Source of the DNA: Enterococcus cecorum DSM 20682 = ATCC 43198
GTDB taxonomy: Bacteria; Bacillota; Bacilli; Lactobacillales; Enterococcaceae
Direction of reading: 5' to 3'
Assembly: GCF_000407565.1 (NCBI RefSeq)
Contig: NZ_ASWI01000004.1
Coordinates: 576,001 to 640,000 of the forward strand
Length of the DNA: 64,000 nucleotides
Positions within the stretch are counted from its first letter, which is position 1. Each line of letters opens with the position of its first letter. Both the position numbers and the translations under genes were made by a program. The notes under the pieces are model-generated. The model was not told where the DNA came from. It saw only the letters and a program-made list of their open reading frames with translations, and searched no databases. Of the stretch, positions 43,979-53,033 are shown piece after piece.

Positions 43979-46042
43979 TTGAAAAACATAAAGAAATCTC
44001 ATATTCCTTTTAGATTAAATTTTTTATACTTTTTAATTTTTATTCTTTTTGTTGCATTGATTTCTCGCCTAGGTGTGCTTCAATTGGCGAATAATGATAA
44101 ATATACGGGTAAAATTAATGCTTTAAGTACAATCGAAGTTTCCGAAAGTGCGCCTAGAGGCAGTATCTATGACTCTGAAAAGACGTTATTAGTGACTAAT
44201 TCTGCTTCTCCTTCAATCACTTTTACACGTGGTGTTAATATGTCTGCGGCTGAGATTTTAAATTTGGCTACAAAACTTAGCCAATATATAGATATGCCGA
44301 TTGATGTTAATTTGACAGATCGTGATAAAAGAGATTTTTATTTAGCTGATAAAAATCATTTAAAGCAGATTCAAAACCAATTAACAAAAAAGGAAAAAGG
44401 GTTGGATAACAGCAAGCAATATGCACGAATGGTTGATTTAGTCCCTGCTGATCAGCTGAATTTTGATGATACTCAACTTAAAATTGCTACTATTTTTAAA
44501 AAGATGAATGCATCCCAATCACTTAGCACGGTTTATGTTAAAAATGAAGGAGTGACTGATCAAGAATTAGCTGTGGTGGCGGAACATGCGACTGATTTAC
44601 CAGGAATATCTACAGGAAATGACTGGAACCGTGAAATTCTTGCACAAAGTAGTTTAAAGAGTTTGATTGGTAAAGTCTCTACAGAAAAACAAGGGTTACC
44701 AGCTGAAGAAGTCGATAGCTATCTGAAAAAAGGGTATGCTCGTAATGACCGTGTAGGAACTAGTTTTATTGAAAAAAGCTACGAAGAGTACTTACAGGGT
44801 AAAAAATCAAAATATGAAATTTCTGTTGACGGTAAAGGAAATATCACCAGTAAAAAAGAGGTTTCAACCGGTGCGAAAGGGGATAATGTTGTTCTATCCA
44901 TTAATGCTAAATTCCAGGAAAAAGTGGATGAAATCTTAAAACGTAACTATCAATCATTGGTAGACAGTGGTTTTGCAACTTATTCCCCAGGGATTTATGC
45001 TGTTGTAATGAATCCAAATAACGGTGGCATTTTGGCCATGAGTGGGTATTATCATGAAATTGCTTCTAAATCAATTGAAGAGAACGCCATTGGAACGTAC
45101 ATGAATGCTTTTGTACCAGGATCTGTCGTCAAAGCAGGTACTCTAACAGCGGGATGGCAAAAAGGGGTTATTTCTGGAAATCAGACTTTACTGGATGAGC
45201 CTATTTATATTCAAGGTACGGCACCTAAAACCTCTATTTTCAACCGTTCTGGCTATGCAAATATGAATTTAACTGCTGAAAAAGCTTTAGAAATTTCATC
45301 TAACAGTTATATGATGAAAGTTGCTTTAAAATTAATGGGCATTGAATATCAATATAATATCAGTTTACCGCTCATTAAAAACCAAGCCTCAGCCTATGAA
45401 GCTTTGCGTAATGCCTTTGCCTCTTATGGAATGGGCGTGAAGACTGGTATTGATTTACCAAAAGAAAGTAGTGGGATTCAACCAAGCATTGATCAATTAT
45501 CTGAAAAAAATAATGACGGTGGTAAAATTCTAGACTTGGCTTTTGGTCAGTTTGATACTTATACTACGATGCAATTGGCACAATATGTCGCAACGATTGC
45601 TAATGGTGGAAATCGTATTGAACCGCATATCGTCGAAGCAATCTATAACAATAATGCAGAAGGTGAACTAGGCGATAAAGTGAAAGAGATTAAAGGTAAA
45701 GTCTTAAATAAAGTCGATATTACAGATGAACAATTAAATATTATTCGTAGTGGATTTTATGATGCTGTTCACGGGACAAATGCTTTCACTACGGCAACGG
45801 CTTTAAGAAGTGCTAAAATGGATTTAGCGGCTAAGACAGGGACAGCTGAAACAACGGTTACTGATAATGGTAAATTGATTGATGTCGTGAACTTAAATGT
45901 GGTTGCTTATGGGCCAACCGATGATGCTCAAGTTTGTTTGGCGGTAATGATTCCGCAATTAGATGAAAAAGCTGGACATCCGAACTTAACAGTAGCCAAG
46001 GAAATTATTGATGCATATGTTGATACCTATCATGTGAAGTAG
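43979..46042 (+). CDS. Class B penicillin-binding protein, PBP2b-like transpeptidase
   Basis: A 687-residue septal or peripheral cross-linking enzyme. A short cytoplasmic start and one membrane span (about 14-36) lead to the dimerisation domain with SESAPRGSIYDSE. The transpeptidase domain has SVVK (Ser382 to Lys385), SSN in ISSNSYMMKVAL and KTG in AAKTGTAETT. TTG start with AAGGAG nine bases upstream. A single gene downstream of the LCP ligase, outside the mra/dcw cluster. The PBP2B subtype is by general similarity. Confidence 0.93.
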   Translation: MKNIKKSHIPFRLNFLYFLIFILFVALISRLGVLQLANNDKYTGKINALSTIEVSESAPRGSIYDSEKTLLVTNSASPSITFTRGVNMSAAEILNLATKLSQYIDMPIDVNLTDRDKRDFYLADKNHLKQIQNQLTKKEKGLDNSKQYARMVDLVPADQLNFDDTQLKIATIFKKMNASQSLSTVYVKNEGVTDQELAVVAEHATDLPGISTGNDWNREILAQSSLKSLIGKVSTEKQGLPAEEVDSYLKKGYARNDRVGTSFIEKSYEEYLQGKKSKYEISVDGKGNITSKKEVSTGAKGDNVVLSINAKFQEKVDEILKRNYQSLVDSGFATYSPGIYAVVMNPNNGGILAMSGYYHEIASKSIEENAIGTYMNAFVPGSVVKAGTLTAGWQKGVISGNQTLLDEPIYIQGTAPKTSIFNRSGYANMNLTAEKALEISSNSYMMKVALKLMGIEYQYNISLPLIKNQASAYEALRNAFASYGMGVKTGIDLPKESSGIQPSIDQLSEKNNDGGKILDLAFGQFDTYTTMQLAQYVATIANGGNRIEPHIVEAIYNNNAEGELGDKVKEIKGKVLNKVDITDEQLNIIRSGFYDAVHGTNAFTTATALRSAKMDLAAKTGTAETTVTDNGKLIDVVNLNVVAYGPTDDAQVCLAVMIPQLDEKAGHPNLTVAKEIIDAYVDTYHVK

Positions 46043-46052
46043 GAGTGATTTT

Positions 46053-47948
46053 TTGAAAGAGTTAAAAGTTGAAGGTCTAACGAAAACTTATGGCGAAAAG
46101 ATTTTATTCAATCAACTATCCTTTTTGATACATGAAAAAGATCGAATCGGACTCATTGGGGTAAATGGTACTGGTAAAAGTAGTTTGTTATCGATTCTAG
46201 CAGGGATAGATTTTGCTGATGGTGATCAAGAAGTTTTTACTAAGCCTAATGATTATACGATTGGTTATTTATCTCAAGAAACGAGTTTTCCAGATGAATT
46301 AACAGTGTTGGATGTAATTTTTAAAGGGGATAGTAAACAAGTTCAGGCGGTTAAGGAGTATGAAAATTCCTTGTTCTTACTCAATCAGCAGCCTAATCTA
46401 GCCAGTGCGCAACAACGTTTTACCCAGGCTGAACAAAAGATGAATGAATTAGACGCCTGGCAAGTAGATACGAATGCGAAGATTGTCTTAAGTAAACTTG
46501 GCATTTATGATTTACAGCAAACATTTGGCTCATTATCAGGGGGACAACAAAAACGCGTTGGATTAGCCCAAGTCTTAATCGATGAACCTGACTTGTTACT
46601 TCTAGATGAACCAACGAACCATCTTGATTATGAGGTTATTTCCTGGTTAGAAAATTATTTAGCGCAATATAAAGGGGCTCTTGTTGTGATTACCCATGAC
46701 AGGTACTTTTTAGATCGCGTAGCCAATCGTATTTTTGAATTAGCTCATGGTCAATTAACGGAGTATATCGGTAATTATGAGTCTTATGTGAGCCAACGTG
46801 CAGAATTAGACCGTATTGCGCAAGACCAAGAAAATAAACGAATACAATTGTATAAGCAAGAACTGGCTTGGATGCGAGCTGGGGCCAAAGCTAGAACAAC
46901 TAAACAGCAAGCCCGAATCAATCGTTTTGAAAACTTGAAAGAAAATCTACATCAAGTACAAACAAAAGAATCGATTGAAATGAATTTAGCGACAACTCGT
47001 TTAGGCAAAAAGGTATTGGAACTCAAACATGCGAGTCTTACACTTGGCGAACAGACATTATTCTCAGATTTAGATTTATTGATTCAGTCAAAAGAACGTC
47101 TAGGAATTACGGGAAAAAATGGTGCGGGTAAATCAAGTCTTTTAAATGTGTTGGCTAGTCGCTTAGCTTTAACGAATGGGGAATTGATTGTTGGAGAGAC
47201 CGTCCGCTTAGCTTATTATACACAGCAAAATGAGGAAATGGATCCTAACAAACGGATGATTGCCTATTTACAAGAATACGCTGAAGAAGCGCGCTTAGCC
47301 AATGGTAGTAGTATGAGTGTCGCTGAATTATTAGAACGGTTTTTATTCCCTCGTTATACGCATGGGACACTTATTGGCAAGCTATCTGGTGGAGAAAAAC
47401 GACGTCTGTACTTGCTGCGCTTGTTATTGCAACAGCCTAATGTACTTTTGCTTGATGAACCAACCAATGATTTAGATATTGAAACATTAACTATTTTGGA
47501 AGATTATTTACAACAATTTCCAGGAGCTGTAATTACTGTTTCTCATGATCGCTACTTCCTAGATAAAGTAGCCGAAAAGCAATTAATTTTTAATGGTGAG
47601 GGTCAGCTTGAATTTTATTATGGTAAAATTTCAGATTATTTGGATGAACAAACACAAACTGTCGCAGCTAAAAATCAACTAACTATCAAACAAGAGGCTA
47701 CACCATCTCCTCAAAAGGAAAAGGTGAAAAAGAAACTAACTTATATGGAGCAAAAAGAGTGGGAGACAATTGAAGAAGAAATCGCTACTCTAGAAGAAAC
47801 CATTCGTCTAATAGAATCTGAAATGCTTACTTGTGGTGATGATTTTACTCGTCTGCAAGATTTGCAAAAACAGTTAGATGAAAATCAAAGCCAATTAGAT
47901 GAAAAATATGAACGTTGGGAATATTTAAGTGAATTTGCCAATGATTAA
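46053..47948 (+). CDS. ABC-F ATPase (Uup-like)
   Basis: A 631-residue cytoplasmic protein with two ABC domains and no membrane part. The first has GVNGTGKSS, LSGGQQKRVGLAQ and LLLLDEPTNHLD. The second has GKNGAGKSS, LSGGEKRRLYLLR and LLLDEPTNDLD. The linker between them is the basic P-site interaction motif type, and a C-terminal coiled coil (about 560-631) matches Uup. ABC-F proteins act on ribosomes. TTG start, AGGAG upstream, ten bases after the PBP gene. Confidence 0.92.
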   Translation: MKELKVEGLTKTYGEKILFNQLSFLIHEKDRIGLIGVNGTGKSSLLSILAGIDFADGDQEVFTKPNDYTIGYLSQETSFPDELTVLDVIFKGDSKQVQAVKEYENSLFLLNQQPNLASAQQRFTQAEQKMNELDAWQVDTNAKIVLSKLGIYDLQQTFGSLSGGQQKRVGLAQVLIDEPDLLLLDEPTNHLDYEVISWLENYLAQYKGALVVITHDRYFLDRVANRIFELAHGQLTEYIGNYESYVSQRAELDRIAQDQENKRIQLYKQELAWMRAGAKARTTKQQARINRFENLKENLHQVQTKESIEMNLATTRLGKKVLELKHASLTLGEQTLFSDLDLLIQSKERLGITGKNGAGKSSLLNVLASRLALTNGELIVGETVRLAYYTQQNEEMDPNKRMIAYLQEYAEEARLANGSSMSVAELLERFLFPRYTHGTLIGKLSGGEKRRLYLLRLLLQQPNVLLLDEPTNDLDIETLTILEDYLQQFPGAVITVSHDRYFLDKVAEKQLIFNGEGQLEFYYGKISDYLDEQTQTVAAKNQLTIKQEATPSPQKEKVKKKLTYMEQKEWETIEEEIATLEETIRLIESEMLTCGDDFTRLQDLQKQLDENQSQLDEKYERWEYLSEFAND

Positions 47949-47960
47949 GAGGTGGAGAAA

Positions 47961-48905
47961 GTGAAACAATATCTGGATTTAGGACATAAAATATTAAATG
48001 AAGGACATATCAAAAATGACCGTACCAACACAGGAACTAAGAGCATTTTTGGTTATCAAATGCGGTTTGATCTAGCTGCTGGTTTTCCTTTATTAACAAC
48101 GAAGCGTGTTCCTTTTGGATTGATTAAAAGTGAATTATTATGGTTTTTAAAAGGCGATACCAATATTCGTTTTCTTTTAGCGCATAATAATCATATTTGG
48201 GATGAATGGGCCTTTAAAAATTATGTTGAAAGTCCAGATTATCAAGGACCTGATATGACTGATTTTGGGCGTCGTTGTTTAGTTGATGAAGCATTTAATC
48301 AAGTCTATCAAGCGCAACTTGCAGATTTTTACCAACGCATTTTAACGGACGATGCTTTTGCACAAAAATTTGGTGATTTAGGGAAGGTATATGGCTATCA
48401 ATGGCGTCACTGGCAAACAAGTCGTGGGGAAGTCATTGACCAAATCAGCGACGTAATCGAACAAATTAAAAATACACCAGATTCTAGAAGATTGATTGTA
48501 TCAGCTTGGAATCCTGAAGATATTCCTTCGATGGCTTTACCACCTTGTCATACATTATTCCAATTTTATGTGGCAGATGGTAAATTGAGTTGCCAATTAT
48601 ATCAAAGAAGTGGGGATGTTTTTCTAGGTGTGCCATTTAATATTGCTAGTTATGCTTTACTGACCCATTTGATTGCTCACCAAACCGGATTACAAGTCGG
48701 TGAATTTATTCATACGCTGGGAGATGCCCATCTTTATAGTAATCATTTTGAGCAAATGCAAGAGCAACTTTCACGTACGCCACGTGCTTTGCCTAAATTG
48801 TGGTTAAATCCAGATAAGAAAGATATTTTTGATTTTACGATGGAGGACATCAAAATAGAAGGTTATGATCCTTATCCAACCATCAAAGCACCAATTGCTG
48901 TATAG
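47961..48905 (+). CDS. thyA: Thymidylate synthase
   Basis: A folate-dependent enzyme of 314 residues making dTMP from d[19 protein letters not shown] binds phosphate, the catalytic Cys is in [14 protein letters not shown], and [23 protein letters not shown] forms the nucleotide site. It includes the roughly 50-residue insertion seen in lactobacillar ThyA. Start GTG at 47961 is chosen for the GAGGTGGAG just before it; the GTG at 47952 overlaps that site. No dfrA follows. Confidence 0.96.
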   Translation: MKQYLDLGHKILNEGHIKNDRTNTGTKSIFGYQMRFDLAAGFPLLTTKRVPFGLIKSELLWFLKGDTNIRFLLAHNNHIWDEWAFKNYVESPDYQGPDMTDFGRRCLVDEAFNQVYQAQLADFYQRILTDDAFAQKFGDLGKVYGYQWRHWQTSRGEVIDQISDVIEQIKNTPDSRRLIVSAWNPEDIPSMALPPCHTLFQFYVADGKLSCQLYQRSGDVFLGVPFNIASYALLTHLIAHQTGLQVGEFIHTLGDAHLYSNHFEQMQEQLSRTPRALPKLWLNPDKKDIFDFTMEDIKIEGYDPYPTIKAPIAV

Positions 48906-48939
48906 AAAAAACATCTAGGACGTCTCCTAGATGTTTTTT
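48906..48939. terminator. Bidirectional terminator between thyA and the hemolysin III gene
   Basis: A perfect stem (ACATCTAGGA with TCCTAGATGT, extended by A-T pairs) with T runs on both strands. Confidence 0.93.
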
Positions 48940-49591
48940 ATGTGTAGTACAAAACGGAAAAGTATATTAAAATTGCGCCTAACATGACAAAAAGATGCCA
49001 AACTACATGCATAAATCTAACATTCTTTAGGCTATAGAAGAAAGCACCGATTGTATAGGAAATACCACCTAATGCTAATAACCACGTGCCGATGGTTCCA
49101 AGACTATTTACGAGCGGTTTAAAGGCAATGACACAAAGCCAACCCATGATAATATAAACTATGGTTGAAAAGTGTGAAAGCTGTTTTACTTTATGCAAAG
49201 TAATTGACTTATATACGATACCGATGATTGCGATAAGCCAAATCAAGGCAAACAGTAACCAACCCAGCCAACCTTTAATGCTTAATAAACAAAACGGTGT
49301 ATAACTGCCAGCAATCAGTAGAAAAATCGAATCATGATCAAATACTTGAAAAACTTTCCGTGCTTTCGTAAAAATCAAGCTATGAAAAAGGGTAGAAAAT
49401 AAAAAGAGTAAAATCATGGTCGAACCATAGATAGCATAACTCACGATATGAATGGCCGAACCTAACTTTGCACCTTTTACTAACAGAATGACTAAACCTG
49501 CAATGCTTAGGCCAAAACCTATTCCATGGGTGATAGCATTGAAGATTTCGTTAACAATTAAATATCTTTTGCTAAAATTTTTATTTTCCAT
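48938..49591 (-). CDS. Hemolysin III / PAQR-family membrane protein
   Basis: A 217-residue protein with seven membrane spans. The PAQR metal-site residues are in EIFNAITHGIGFG, STLFHSLIF and FDHDSIFLLIAGSYTP, and in HVVWHLFVMLGA near the end. Despite the name, the family (TrhA) is linked to membrane-energy homeostasis, and haemolysis is not its proven role. ATG at 49591 follows AAGGAGAG by nine bases. Confidence 0.92.
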   Translation of the reverse strand: MENKNFSKRYLIVNEIFNAITHGIGFGLSIAGLVILLVKGAKLGSAIHIVSYAIYGSTMILLFLFSTLFHSLIFTKARKVFQVFDHDSIFLLIAGSYTPFCLLSIKGWLGWLLFALIWLIAIIGIVYKSITLHKVKQLSHFSTIVYIIMGWLCVIAFKPLVNSLGTIGTWLLALGGISYTIGAFFYSLKNVRFMHVVWHLFVMLGAILIYFSVLYYT

Positions 49592-49640
49592 CAAAATTCA
49601 CTCTCCTTATCATGAAATAGATGAAAACAATAAAATTTTC

Positions 49641-49649
49641 TGTTATACT
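49641..49649 (+). promoter_or_regulatory. Extended -10 promoter for degV
   Basis: TGTTATACT, followed by a short inverted repeat ACTAT-TCGT-ATAGT that overlaps the hexamer. Confidence 0.6.
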
Positions 49650-49722
49650 ATTCGTATAGTTATTATTTTACCCTAATTGCTGTCAAAATAATAGTAGTAT
49701 TTAAAAGAGAGTGGATGGATTC

Positions 49723-50565
49723 ATGAAAAAATTAAAAATTGTTACGGATTCTTCATGTACGATGGAGATTTCAACACGTGATGATTTAGATATTCACGTA
49801 ATGCCATTGTCAGTTATGATTGATGGAGTGATTTATGCAGATGACGACCAATTACCTGGAGAAGTCTTCATGGAAAAAATGGCTGCAAGTCACGAATTAC
49901 CTAAAACTAGCCAACCGCCAATTGGACAATTTGTAGAATTATATGATCAGTTAGGTGCTGATGGTTCGGATATTTTATCAATTCACATGTCAAAAGGACT
50001 GAGTGGAACAGTTGAAGCTGCTAGACAAGCTAGTCAACTTTCAAAGGCTAATGTTGTGGTACTTGATTCTGATACCACAGACCAAGGTTTATCTTTCCAA
50101 GTGATTCGTGCAGCTCAATTAGCTAAAGAAGGTAAAACTTTAGATGAAGTATTGCCAATTGTAGAAGATATCCAAAGTAAAACCAAATTATATATTGGTG
50201 TTTCAACATTGGATAATCTGGTTAAAGGTGGCCGTATTTCGCGCGCGAAGGGTTTAATTTCAAGCTTTTTAAATGTGCGCATCGTTATGAGTTTTGAACA
50301 TGGTGAGCTCAAGCCAGTCATTAAAGGTCGCGGTGCCAAAACTTTTAGTAAGTGGTTCGAAGACTTTTTGTCAGAAATCGCTCAAATTCCAAATATCAAA
50401 CAAATTGGTATTTCCTATGCAGGAAGTCATGAGCAAATCGCACGTTTTAAAGAAGAGTTGCAAGCTAGATTTCCTAAAATGCATATACCATTTTTGCATA
50501 CTACCCCAATTATTGCCACGCATACTGGTCCTGGAGCATTTGCAATTATGTATTATTATGAATAG
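49723..50565 (+). CDS. DegV-family fatty-acid-binding protein
   Basis: A 280-residue protein. DegV (FakB-type) proteins hold a fatty acid so that FakA can phosphorylate it. VTDSSCTMEI opens the protein, SIHMSKGLSGTVEAAR and DSDTTDQGLS form the head-group site, and GGRISRAKGLIS and LHTTPIIATHTGPGAFAIMYYYE are typical. ATG at 49723 is preferred over the GTG at 49711. Ligand specificity cannot be seen. Confidence 0.92.
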   Translation: MKKLKIVTDSSCTMEISTRDDLDIHVMPLSVMIDGVIYADDDQLPGEVFMEKMAASHELPKTSQPPIGQFVELYDQLGADGSDILSIHMSKGLSGTVEAARQASQLSKANVVVLDSDTTDQGLSFQVIRAAQLAKEGKTLDEVLPIVEDIQSKTKLYIGVSTLDNLVKGGRISRAKGLISSFLNVRIVMSFEHGELKPVIKGRGAKTFSKWFEDFLSEIAQIPNIKQIGISYAGSHEQIARFKEELQARFPKMHIPFLHTTPIIATHTGPGAFAIMYYYE

Positions 50566-50569
50566 TTTT

Positions 50570-50603
50570 AAGATGAGGTTGCTTTCAAGTGCCTCATCTT
50601 TTT
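50570..50603 (+). terminator. Terminator after degV
   Basis: AAGATGAGG pairs perfectly with CCTCATCTT, followed by five T residues. Confidence 0.88.
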
Positions 50604-50626
50604 AACAGAATTAGGTGAAAATCAGC

Positions 50627-51538
50627 ATGAAAAATTCAGTAAAATATTTTCTTTTTATGGGAATCATTTTCTTATTTGCAAGTGTCTGCTTTTTTAAATT
50701 GATTCCTAAACAGCCGGCGATGCTAAAAAATGATGCAACACCAACAAATCAAGAAATACGCAGATTGAATTATGTTGCTTTAGGGGATTCTCTTACAGAA
50801 GGAGTCGGGGATGACACACATAAAGGCGGCTTTGTTCCAATTGTGGCTGATTTGTTACAAAATAAGTATCAGTTAACCAGTATTGAATTTGATAATTTTG
50901 GTAAAGCTGGCGATCGAAGTGATCAGATTCTTAAACGTTTAAGAAAGAATGAGAAAATGCAAAAAACGCTAAGCTCGGCCAATATCATTACACTGACTTG
51001 TGGTGGTAATGATCTATTAAAAGTGATTCGCGAGCATATTTTTAGTTTGAAAGAAAAGACTTTTGTTAAGCCTCAAAAGCAATATCAAAAACAATTGACA
51101 CAACTGATTCAAGAAATTCGCAAGTACAATCCTAAAGCTCCTATCTATCTTTTAGGAATCTATAATCCATTTTATTTGAATTTCCCTGAATTTACACAAA
51201 TGCAAGAGATTGTGACAAATTGGAATGATGCAAGTCAACAAACGGTAGCTACATTTAAGAAAGTCTATTTCATTCCTATTAATGATGTTTTATTTAAAGG
51301 GGATGATTCACAAGTAGGAATTGTGGATAATCAGCAAGACCAAACTGGCACAACGAGTTCGACTGCAGATGAAAATAAGACTCAAACATCGAAGCCTAAA
51401 GCAGTGATTGTTAATGAGTTGTTATCAGATGAAGATCGCTTTCATCCAAATAATGTGGGGTATCAATTAATGGCTAAAGCTGTGATGGATGAACTTAGCA
51501 AAACCAAAACACTCTGGTATCCTGAGGTAGGTGATTAG
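50627..51538 (+). CDS. SGNH/GDSL-family hydrolase (YpmR-like)
   Basis: A 303-residue extracytoplasmic esterase-like protein. An N-terminal signal anchor (about 10-27) is followed by block I ALGDSLTEGVGD (Ser), block II NFGKAGDRS (Gly), block III TCGGNDLLK (Asn) and block V DRFHPNNVGYQ (Asp and His). A Thr/Ser/Gln-rich insert lies before the last block. The partner ypmS follows, as in Bacillus. The natural substrate is unknown. Confidence 0.9.
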   Translation: MKNSVKYFLFMGIIFLFASVCFFKLIPKQPAMLKNDATPTNQEIRRLNYVALGDSLTEGVGDDTHKGGFVPIVADLLQNKYQLTSIEFDNFGKAGDRSDQILKRLRKNEKMQKTLSSANIITLTCGGNDLLKVIREHIFSLKEKTFVKPQKQYQKQLTQLIQEIRKYNPKAPIYLLGIYNPFYLNFPEFTQMQEIVTNWNDASQQTVATFKKVYFIPINDVLFKGDDSQVGIVDNQQDQTGTTSSTADENKTQTSKPKAVIVNELLSDEDRFHPNNVGYQLMAKAVMDELSKTKTLWYPEVGD

Positions 51539-51539
51539 T

Positions 51540-52154
51540 ATGGAAAAACCTGGAAAAATTGAATTTCGTAAAGAGCAAAAGCAAATCAATTATTGGAAAT
51601 GGGCAACCTTAGCTTTAATGGCGATTATTTTGGCCTTTTGTTTTGTTGTTGGTGTCCGCTTGAGTCAAGACCGGGAAAAAATCCCAACAGCCCCCAGTAT
51701 CGCAGTTAAGGGAAGCGATATTTTTACCGTCTCAACAACGAAAAAAGAACTAAATACCTTGATATCACATTATTTAAAACAAGTAAATCAAAAAAATAAA
51801 ATCGATTATCAGTTCACGTTGAAAAATCAAGCCTTGCTGACAGGAAAATTTGAAGTATTGAATTTTCCAATGACTTTTTATCTCTATTTTGATCCATTTG
51901 TAACCGAAGATGGCAATATTCAATTGAAAGCAAAAAGTTTGTCGATTGGTTCATTAGGTGTGCCCATCAAAGAAGTTTTAAAAATGGTGAAACGCAGTTA
52001 TGATTTACCAAAATTTGTGGAAATCTATCCTAGTGATAAATATGTTTTGATTCAGTTAAACAAGTTAGAACTCGGTGATCATCTCTATGTAAAAGCTAAA
52101 AAAATTGATTTAGTAAATGATGAGATTCAGCTAGTTTCCTATTTGAAGAAATAA
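51540..52154 (+). CDS. ypmS: YpmS-like DUF2140 protein
   Basis: A 204-residue protein with one membrane span (about 22-44) and a secreted domain that matches DUF2140. The function is unknown. It starts at ATG 51540 directly after the ypmR-like stop, with GAGGTAGGTG upstream. A GTG at 51531 inside the previous gene is less likely. Confidence 0.85.
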   Translation: MEKPGKIEFRKEQKQINYWKWATLALMAIILAFCFVVGVRLSQDREKIPTAPSIAVKGSDIFTVSTTKKELNTLISHYLKQVNQKNKIDYQFTLKNQALLTGKFEVLNFPMTFYLYFDPFVTEDGNIQLKAKSLSIGSLGVPIKEVLKMVKRSYDLPKFVEIYPSDKYVLIQLNKLELGDHLYVKAKKIDLVNDEIQLVSYLKK

Positions 52155-52216
52155 TCCTTTTCTTTAATGGTAGAATTCGTTACAATAAAAATTATCAATC
52201 ATAAAGGAGTGATTCT

Positions 52217-52729
52217 ATGCAACGTGCGATATTTGCGGGCGGTTGTTTTTGGTGTATGGTTCAGCCATTTGATGAGTTACCAGGTATTCATTCTGTCTTA
52301 TCTGGCTATACAGGTGGACATGTGCCAAATCCAACTTATGAGCAAGTCTGTTCGAAAACCACCGGACATACAGAAGCAGTCGAAATTATTTTTGACCCAG
52401 AAATCATTAGTTTTAAGGAATTAGTTGAAATATATTGGCAACAAACTGATCCAACTGATGCTTTTGGTCAATTTGAAGATCGCGGGGATAATTATCGCCC
52501 AGTCATTTTTTATTTTGATGAAGAACAAAAGAGAATTGCCCAAGAGAGTAAACAAGCGTTACAAGACAGTGGTATTTTTGATCGACCAATTGTCACCCAA
52601 ATTGAACCTGCTCAGGAATTTTATGTGGCTGAGCTTTACCATCAAGAATATTATAAGAAAAATCCGGCTAACTTTGCTCGAAATCATGCTAGACGTGCGG
52701 TCTTTTTAAAGGAGCACTGGGATGACTAA
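52217..52729 (+). CDS. msrA: Peptide methionine-S-sulfoxide reductase MsrA
   Basis: A 170-residue repair enzyme reducing the S form of methionine sulfoxide. The catalytic Cys10 is in [28 protein letters not shown] and GHTEAVEI are conserved, and [21 protein letters not shown] is the substrate region (Gly-Gln-Phe in place of the more common NRQGND). AAAGGAGTG precedes the ATG. The 3' end overlaps yozE by eight bases. Confidence 0.95.
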   Translation: MQRAIFAGGCFWCMVQPFDELPGIHSVLSGYTGGHVPNPTYEQVCSKTTGHTEAVEIIFDPEIISFKELVEIYWQQTDPTDAFGQFEDRGDNYRPVIFYFDEEQKRIAQESKQALQDSGIFDRPIVTQIEPAQEFYVAELYHQEYYKKNPANFARNHARRAVFLKEHWDD

Positions 52730-52943
52730 AAGTTTTTATCAGTTTTTAATGAGTAAAAAAGGCCCTAGTCATCTAGATGAGTTACAACTATTTGCAACAT
52801 CGGTGAGTGAAGATATCCAGTTTCCTAAACATAGCCAAGACTATCATGAGGTGTCATCTTATTTAGAAATGAATGCTGATTACTTATCTAATATGAGCCT
52901 ATTTGATGCGTTTTGGGCACAGTATGAAGAAGAATGCCAATAA
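52722..52943 (+). CDS. YozE-like UPF0346 protein
   Basis: A 73-residue acidic protein of the YozE SAM-like family. [28 protein letters not shown] and [11 protein letters not shown] are the conserved blocks. AAAGGAGC lies upstream and the ATG is inside the end of msrA. The function is unknown. Confidence 0.9.
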   Translation: MTKSFYQFLMSKKGPSHLDELQLFATSVSEDIQFPKHSQDYHEVSSYLEMNADYLSNMSLFDAFWAQYEEECQ

Positions 52944-52973
52944 AAAAGGGGAATGAGTTATTCTCCTTTTTTT
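52942..52973 (+). terminator. Terminator after yozE
   Basis: AAAAAAGGGGAAT pairs with TATTCTCCTTTTTT (minor mismatch), ending in a T run. Confidence 0.88.
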
Positions 52974-52990
52974 CATGCAGATAGAAATTA

Positions 52991-52999
52991 TGTTATAAT
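52991..52999 (+). promoter_or_regulatory. Extended -10 promoter for ctpA-lepB
   Basis: TGTTATAAT, 34 bases before the ctpA start. Confidence 0.7.
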
Positions 53000-53033
53000 T
53001 GATTCAACAAAATAAAATTAAGAGAGTATACTT

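Noticed and set aside
52167-52709. Extra plus-strand frames overlapping msrA
   Set aside because: They are out-of-frame shadows of msrA with no ribosome site or recognisable motif.
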